Assembly (NCBI GenBank): GCA_022925895.1
Contig: JAKSYS010000653.1
Coordinates: forward strand, 1-34,975
Length of the DNA stretch: 34,975 nucleotides
DNA from: Fragilaria crotonensis
Lineage: Eukaryota; Bacillariophyta; Fragilariophyceae; Fragilariales; Fragilariaceae
Direction: 5' to 3'
Shown here piece by piece: positions 29,300 to 34,975 of the stretch. The position numbers and the translations under genes are program-made. A model generated the notes under the pieces. The model saw only the letters and a program-made list of their open reading frames with translations. It was not told where the DNA came from and ran no database searches. Numbering within the stretch: position 1 is the stretch's first letter; each line of letters opens with the position of its first letter.

Positions 29300-30976
29300 C
29301 TAATCATAATTAGTAGTAGCCCCGTATGCGTTCGGGGAATGGACTGATTTGCTCACAGATGGTTGCACAACTTCTCCAGAATTATCGTCCGTTGCCTTGA
29401 TGCCAACATGAAGGCCCAGCTTGCCAAAAAAGCAAGTAGAGGAGAACTCCCAGGATGATACCGTACTCCACTCCTGCGAATTGTATGAGCCCAAAGGTTG
29501 CTACAAACGAAGTACTCGGCATTGGTGAGCTTAAATTGCACCTCCCAGAGCCACTCGCACATGAGATCAACGCTTATCATGATTAGTAAAGATCCAAAGA
29601 AAAAGTTTGGTAGATAAGAGAGTATTGGTATCGGCAATATCAAGATGATCAACTCGCAGCCTGCCAAAACAAAGCCAGCTGTTCGAGAGGTGATCCCAGC
29701 CCGCAACGAAAAGATGGTCTGACTGAATATGTAGCTCCCCGTAGCCGCCAGTCAATCCGGACATGAGGTTCGACAAGCCCACCATGGTGAGTTCCGAGTT
29801 GTAATTGAGAGGTTCATTCAATTCAAGTTCGATCGCTGCCACATCTAAGGAACTAGATAGTGCGACGACGAAGATCATACTCAGCAGTGTCAGGATCTGC
29901 GAAGGAAAGGCGTCCCACAGTACCTTGTCAAGTTTTAAATAATCCCAAGTGTCGTACCACGCCGGTGGTGGTTTGGACGGACGAATCCAACCAATCCCTG
30001 TAGCGTCTGCAACTGTCGTATCCGTGAGTATCAGGCCAAGATAAAAGGCGGACAAGAGGAAGACAATGCAGAGTGGAGCACCAACATGTGCCGCAGGTGA
30101 CGGACAAGAACGTAAATCATGATCCCTCCCGCCAATCCTGGCAGAACCAGCATGAAATGCTCCAAAAGGATTGGCATTGACAGCGTACTCCCTCCACCAT
30201 TAGCCATGAGTGCCAACCCAGAAAATCCACAGAAGAAACCAATGTAAGCCAGATACCCTCCAATGACTGGTGTAGGAGGAGTTGTACGTATTGAGCCAGT
30301 CTTAAGTTCCCGATTATAACAAGCCCCAGTCCCAACAACGCGGTCGCGAGACTCAATCCCACAGTGACAGTCGCCAACATGACTTCGTCGTCCTGGTTGC
30401 GCGATCTGCAGTACTCTACTAAACTTCCGGCCATGCTGGACAGGAAAATGAGGCCCGCGTCCTGCACTTGACCAACGGCGAACGGTAAACCGGAGAAAGT
30501 GCTGAAACAGAGTTGATGAACCATACCTGAAACCACCGTGAGTTTCACCAGCACGGGCATGTAGGGGGCAAACGCTTCGTCGCGGTAGATAATGCTCCCG
30601 AAACTCATGAGAACAGGAAGCACTATAAAGGCATTAATAAGTCCGTACAGTGCTGATATGAAGAGCGGGATAACTTCTTCGGGCTTCTCATCTTCATCCG
30701 CTACCTGTAACAGTTGAGAGCTCCGTACCGGAGATAGGCCAGACGGTATTGACTGGAAGACTGGAGCGATTGATGGCAACAACAAGTCCGCTTCCGATCC
30801 CAAAGACTTGATCGACTCTGATTCCGAGCGCGACTTGGTGGTGACATGTCGTGCGGTGTCAGGTGCAAATGCGTGACCATTGGGGAGCAATCGCCATACT
30901 TGAGTGTGACTGCCGCCGTTCGAAAGTACGACGGACGATTGTATGAATCCGCATCAGAATCGTGGATGTCATCCAT
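29300..30976 (-). CDS. SulP/SLC26-type membrane transporter, no STAS domain visible (six frameshifts)
   Basis: Conceptual product about 559 residues from ATG 30976. A polar, Ser-rich cytosolic N-terminus (about 90 residues) is followed by 10 or more hydrophobic segments. These include IPLFISALYGLINAFIVLPV, a soluble-membrane stretch FSTFSGLPFAVGQVQDAGLI, LATALLGLGLVIIGNLRLAQ, TPVIGGYLAYIGFFCGFSG and ILTLLSMIFVVALSSSLDVA. LELNEPLNYNSELTMVGLSN, GGYTGSYIFSQT and GSLLIMISVDLMCEWLWEV follow. This is the SulP anion-transporter family, closest in feel to the yeast vacuolar YGR125W branch; the substrate is unknown. The protein stops about 50 residues after the last helix without the usual C-terminal STAS domain. 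Breaks near 30893, 30279 and 30078 (one base missing each), 29743 (two missing, an AC unit), 29506 and 29429 (one extra T each). Confidence 0.86.
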
Positions 30977-31638
30977 TTCTGACAGTAATCAATCAATGCG
31001 TTGCCAGTAGCAAACACTTGTTTGAATGGGCTTCAGTCTTCGATCGCCTTTCAATCACTGTGATTCGTCTTGGATTCTCATTTGCTATGTGCTGTCAGCA
31101 TCAAATTTAGAACCACCGCAAAGTAGAATGACAACAATGACGACGATTATCTTTGAAGTTACAGTGACTGGTGATTCAGTCTTATTATGCTGCGAGTACC
31201 ATGCAGAATGCCCTGACAGACAGCCATCGAGGTTGAGACATTTTTCAATACGCCTACAATCCTACTAATCCTGTACGGAGTACGATACACTATGTAGAAG
31301 AATTCCGGAACCTCCTGGGCACCAAGTGGAACAAACGGTAGTATTGGAACATCGTGGAATCCTACTGCAGTACGCGTTGCGCCAGGAATTCAAAAACGTT
31401 CGTGACTGACTCATGACTCATTTCAAATTCATTTCGAATCGAATGATTCACGACCAATCAGCCTGTGTGTGGGTGGAATGGAGAACACCGTCGCCGCCAC
31501 CAAAAAAAGTGTGAAGAATAATGATATCCGTTTTGACGAAGCGTCAACGAAATTCGGCATCAAGGTGGTAAAGCGACGCATCCCATTGTTTCTTATCACT
31601 ATCTGGCATTGTGCACATAGACAGCCCTTTCTGAAGTC
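30977..31638. other. Divergent promoter region
   Basis: The 662 nt between the SulP gene start (leftward) and the plastid-protein start (rightward). Only short frames without recognisable content are present. GTAC words are sparse (around 31270-31300 and 31370). A GATTCATG/ATGACTCATTT stretch with repeated TTCA/GATT words lies at 31400-31450. Confidence 0.55.
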
Positions 31639-34600
31639 ATGCTGCCAAAAATAATGTTTCGGAAATCGACAAAGAATGGTCTGTTGATGGCTTCAGCGGT
31701 CGTTGTCTTGTCCATGCTCCTTCTTCCATCACGATTGCATGCCTTTTCATGCCATGCACCCGCAGTCAATGGCGGCTACGTGCCACTCAAGTGTTTCATA
31801 CCGCAAGGCCCACATCATCGAAAACGGATGTCATATTTTCCAAAGTGGTTCGGCCGGTGCCTGACCAGCAACCTTATCTCTTTCTGCCTCAACTCGTCGA
31901 ATATCTGCAAGACAAGTTTCGTTTGCCACCTAATCTACCCATGACCTATGAATCTGTTCAAGATGACAGAAATGACAACGTCGTTTCATGGTATTCGCCG
32001 TTGTCGTCGACTGCAGATGAAACAAGACTGTCCGTCCAAGTCGTGCCAATTCATACTGCAGAAAGCGACGACGGTGCATTTCCCTCCATGGCCATGGTGG
32101 CGGTTCATAAGGAGAAGGGCAAAACCATAAATGCGCCCATGTTAAGCAGTCTATTTGCAGACTCGGAAAAAAAGATTCTGAAAGCTCTGGATCGTGGTCT
32201 AGATCAATTTTCGGCGGGTAAAATTGTTGGTTTAGCCACACCGCAACCTCCTGCCGCTAACCAATGGGTCTCCATCTCGAGGCACGATGCCGAGGAGGAC
32301 GAATACAACGAATGGTCACGGACACAAGATACATCAACTTCTACAGAAAATGCAATTACAGCGACGATTGAGAGGAAGGAGATCTCGCAGTCGATTATCG
32401 ACACCTTAGACTCTGATACACAAAACACGACGAAGCCAAAGCGAGGTATTCAAAATAGCAATAATGTCAAATCCAACGATGTTTGTAGCGAAACAAACTC
32501 ATCGGCAGCTGACAAACCAATGAAAATAACGGCAGGGAGCGGTGGCGACTATGCCGTGGAGGCGGCTAGGATGGTTGCCAGCAAGAGAAAGGCCAAAATG
32601 GCTCAAGGCAAACGGACACCTAGTTCAGATAAGGAGGTTGAAAAGCATGATGCAAGACCTGGTCAAAAATCTTGGGACAGCCCAAAAGTTTCAACCAGAA
32701 TACCACCCGATGCGGAACGAAAATTAGCCGGACCAAGTTGGACAATTTCATCGCCAAAAAAGAGGAAGAATACCAAACTGCAGGCACCGAACAGCCTAGA
32801 GGAAAGTTCGTCCGCGAACGTGTCAGAAGTGATCCAAGAGAGTCGGCAAACGGACGATGAGTCTCTCGTAATGGCACCGTCATTGAACGTTGTCGATGCC
32901 GAATTCCTCGTTGAGCAAGGTCGCTCGACTGTGGTCGACTCCAAGCGTAAACTGAATCTAAAGGTTGTCGAGGATGTTGACTCAAAGCCATCTGAACCCC
33001 CACTATCTGCCATCAACCATGAGGACCTGATAGATAAAGAAGGAGATTCAGAAGAAATTGAAAGGCTAAAGAAGCCCAACGGATGATGGCTGATATCGCA
33101 GAATCGGGCCAAGACATGACGGCGGAAGAATTGCTAAGGGAGGTGTTAAAATTCGGTGAGGAGAAAAAGAAGGAAGAAGAAATTGGCTCTGGCTTTGTCT
33201 CGGGAGCCTTTGAAAAGCTAAGGAACTTCTGAGGGAGCAACAGCAGCAACGAGAAAGCCGAAAGTTTAAGGAAATCAGCAAAGGTGATGTCGGAGCTCAA
33301 GGTGGACATCGCCGAACCTGAGGAGCTTGTTTCGAAACCTATTAAGGAGTTAAGTGCAGAGGAAGAACCTGACGCATCTTTCAAGCAGGAGAACGACTAG
33401 CGGAAAGTCGGATTGAACTGACTTCTGTTGATGAACGTCAACTCACAGTGGAGCAAAATCAACAAGTCGACAGCTTGTTGACACAGGAGAAGACAATTTC
33501 GTCGTATGCTCGAACGCTCGACGACGAGCTTGCGGAACTGGAAGTTCGAATCAATCGTAACCCTGACGAAGACAAGGATGGTCCAAAGAAGAACAAGATG
33601 TTCGATGTCTCTCTGGCCCTGAAGTTTACAATCCCAATGTTGATCCTGAATCCGCAGTCAATTGGCCTGGTGCGTTGCCTGGAAGAAAGAAGATCAGACT
33701 GCCGAAGGAGCTCGATGAAGCCGTCAAACAAGCAAACTTTGCGGCCAACGTGATTATGAAAATGCGGGAGGAACAAGTTGGGAGTGCAGGGAAGGACGAT
33801 GTTACCGTCAACTACTTTGTGGGTGACCGGCCTCTCTCTCACGCAGAAGTTTTGAATCTGAAGACTGTGGTCGCCGAAGGAGTCAAGTTGGGGATCTTGA
33901 ACGATCCTGTACAATACATGGCAGAACGCTCTAGGCTTGCCATCATTATCGACGAACTACGATACCAACCTGACGAACGTTTCCGTGATGTTGCTGAGAA
34001 CTACAAGGATCTATTGTTGTCTAACAACTTTGTTGATCTTCTCAAAGAGCACTTGACGGAAATGGCCGATCGTGACAGAGAGATGGCCCTGAATGAAGAT
34101 GCTGATAACTCCACTGCTCGAACTGATTTGGAACAACGCCACGAGCGGGAACGACAGATTTTAGGTCAATTGGTGGTTTACGCGCAACTGCTGCTGGGAG
34201 GCTCGCGCCCTCGGAGCGTCATTGGAAGCTCAGCAGATTGAAGTAATCCGGTCGATTTGTAAGGTTGCCATGGATCCGTCGCTTGTAACTGAGGAAGAAA
34301 CTGCACGCGCCTTGACAGACGCGGTCCGCGATATGAGACCATTGTTCGATGACGTTTTTGTAGCCTATATGAAGTATGCGGTTGCCGAGGAAAAGGGCGC
34401 CTTGCTCGTGCGGGAGTTTTGGACGATCCTGAACACAATCAATGGTTAATGGTCCTGCAGATTGTTCAAGGTGTATACGCAGAGATTGCCAAGGGAATCA
34501 ATCGCTACATTGAACACATATGGTACATCCTTCGCATGGAGACTCGACAACAGCGAAGGAGTCTTTGTCCGAGATTATCGACGCGATGCCAACTTTGGAT

Positions 34601-34918
34601 GTTCGCCCTTTTGTCCTGGTCGTCGACAATATTGCAAGCTCCCTAGGCGACGCTGTAAAAGGAGAAACGGACCCCATGGTTTTGGGAGAAATGACAAATT
34701 CACTATTACAGTTACACAGAGACGTCCATGACTTACTGCCACCTGACCGTATCAATGAAATGGCCAAGGATGCGGATGAATGGGCTGCAAAACAAAGGCA
34801 GCGATTGATGGAGCAACGCAACATGACGAAGAAGCGTTTGCAACAGTCTAGGGTCACCGAGCCCATCGCAGAGGCCATTCTGAAGCGTGCCGCTGGAGAA
34901 ATTGAACGTTTTGAATAA
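31639..34918 (+). CDS. Large predicted plastid-targeted protein, unknown function (about nine frameshifts)
   Basis: Not recognised. ATG 31639 begins a signal peptide (GLLMASAVVVLSMLLLPSRLHAF) with an Ala-Phe junction in HAF-SCH, the diatom plastid signature. Conceptual length about 1,094 residues. Residues 50-230 look folded (YLFLPQLVEYLQDKFRLPP; SVQVVPIHTAESDDGAFPSM). Residues 230-600 are low-complexity, charged and Lys/Glu/Ser-rich. The C-terminal 450 residues are helical and well formed: KLGILNDPVQYMAERSRLAI, RDVAENYKDLLLSNNFVDLL, EVIRSICKVAMDPSLVTEEE, NQWLMVLQIVQGVYAEIAKG and LVVDNIASSLGDAVKGETDP. Breaks near 31781, 33074, 33215, 33391, 33610, 34410 and 34558 (base missing), and at 33281 and 34197 (extra base). 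Whether this is one gene rests on the unbroken style of the helical segments. Confidence 0.72.
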
Positions 34919-34975
34919 CTTGACGACCGGTACTTGTAGACCAGCATCATAAGATGCAACAGACCTGACGTTCTG

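Noticed and set aside
1761-34918. Programmed ribosomal frameshifting as the general explanation of the broken frames
   Set aside because: Breaks occur in both directions, at varied codons and up to nine times per gene, mainly in homopolymers. Residual sequencing indels explain this more simply, though it is not excluded for any single site.

Overview
The window reads as nuclear DNA of a photosynthetic stramenopile, most likely a diatom. Four lines of evidence support this. Genes are interrupted by a few short GT-AG introns (73 to 174 nt). Two predicted proteins start with a signal peptide ending in an Ala-Phe junction (EAF-LP and HAF-SC), the plastid-import signature of algae with secondary red plastids. 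The housekeeping genes are eukaryotic (Rpn8, Derlin, XPC/Rad4, GPR89/GPHR, DusA-like, XendoU). A Helitron is present. No bacterial operon signals, rRNA, tRNA or CRISPR were seen. The species assignment is inference.

Layout. 945-1511 (+) encodes a small CesT-fold-like protein. 1761-3282 (-) is a DusA-type tRNA-dihydrouridine synthase. 4582-6335 (+) is a Golgi pH regulator/GPR89-type membrane protein. 7648-12566 (-) is a Helitron RepHel transposase (HUH Rep plus Pif1-like helicase) with an N-terminal 33-residue tandem repeat. 13541-15951 (+) is XPC/Rad4. 16340-17499 (-) is a plastid-targeted DUF1350-like alpha/beta hydrolase. 18051-19062 (+) is a Derlin. 19722-21344 (-) is a three-exon XendoU ribonuclease with a duplicated N-terminal module. 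23976-24923 (+) is a histidine-box membrane oxygenase of the fatty-acid-hydroxylase type. 25015-27146 (-) is a SPRY-domain protein with a poly-Asp tail. 27800-28946 (+) is proteasome subunit Rpn8. 29300-30976 (-) is a SulP/SLC26-type transporter lacking a visible STAS domain. 31639-34918 (+) is a large, unrecognised, plastid-targeted protein. Genes mostly alternate strands in convergent and divergent pairs. There is no sign of a single pathway; this is an ordinary dispersed eukaryotic gene neighbourhood with one transposon.

The intergenic DNA is distinctive. It is full of GTAC-centred palindromic words, has ACCGG-rich tracts beside the Helitron, several direct repeats, and a decayed repeat region at 22.3-22.7 kb.

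The most pervasive oddity is that ten of the thirteen genes are broken by one- or two-base frameshifts, mostly in or beside short homopolymers and in both directions. Protein conservation continues cleanly across every break. This looks like uncorrected indel errors of a long-read assembly rather than gene death, although that cannot be proven from the sequence alone. Only the CesT-like, XendoU and hydroxylase genes are clean. Protein descriptions below therefore refer to the conceptual product read across the breaks.
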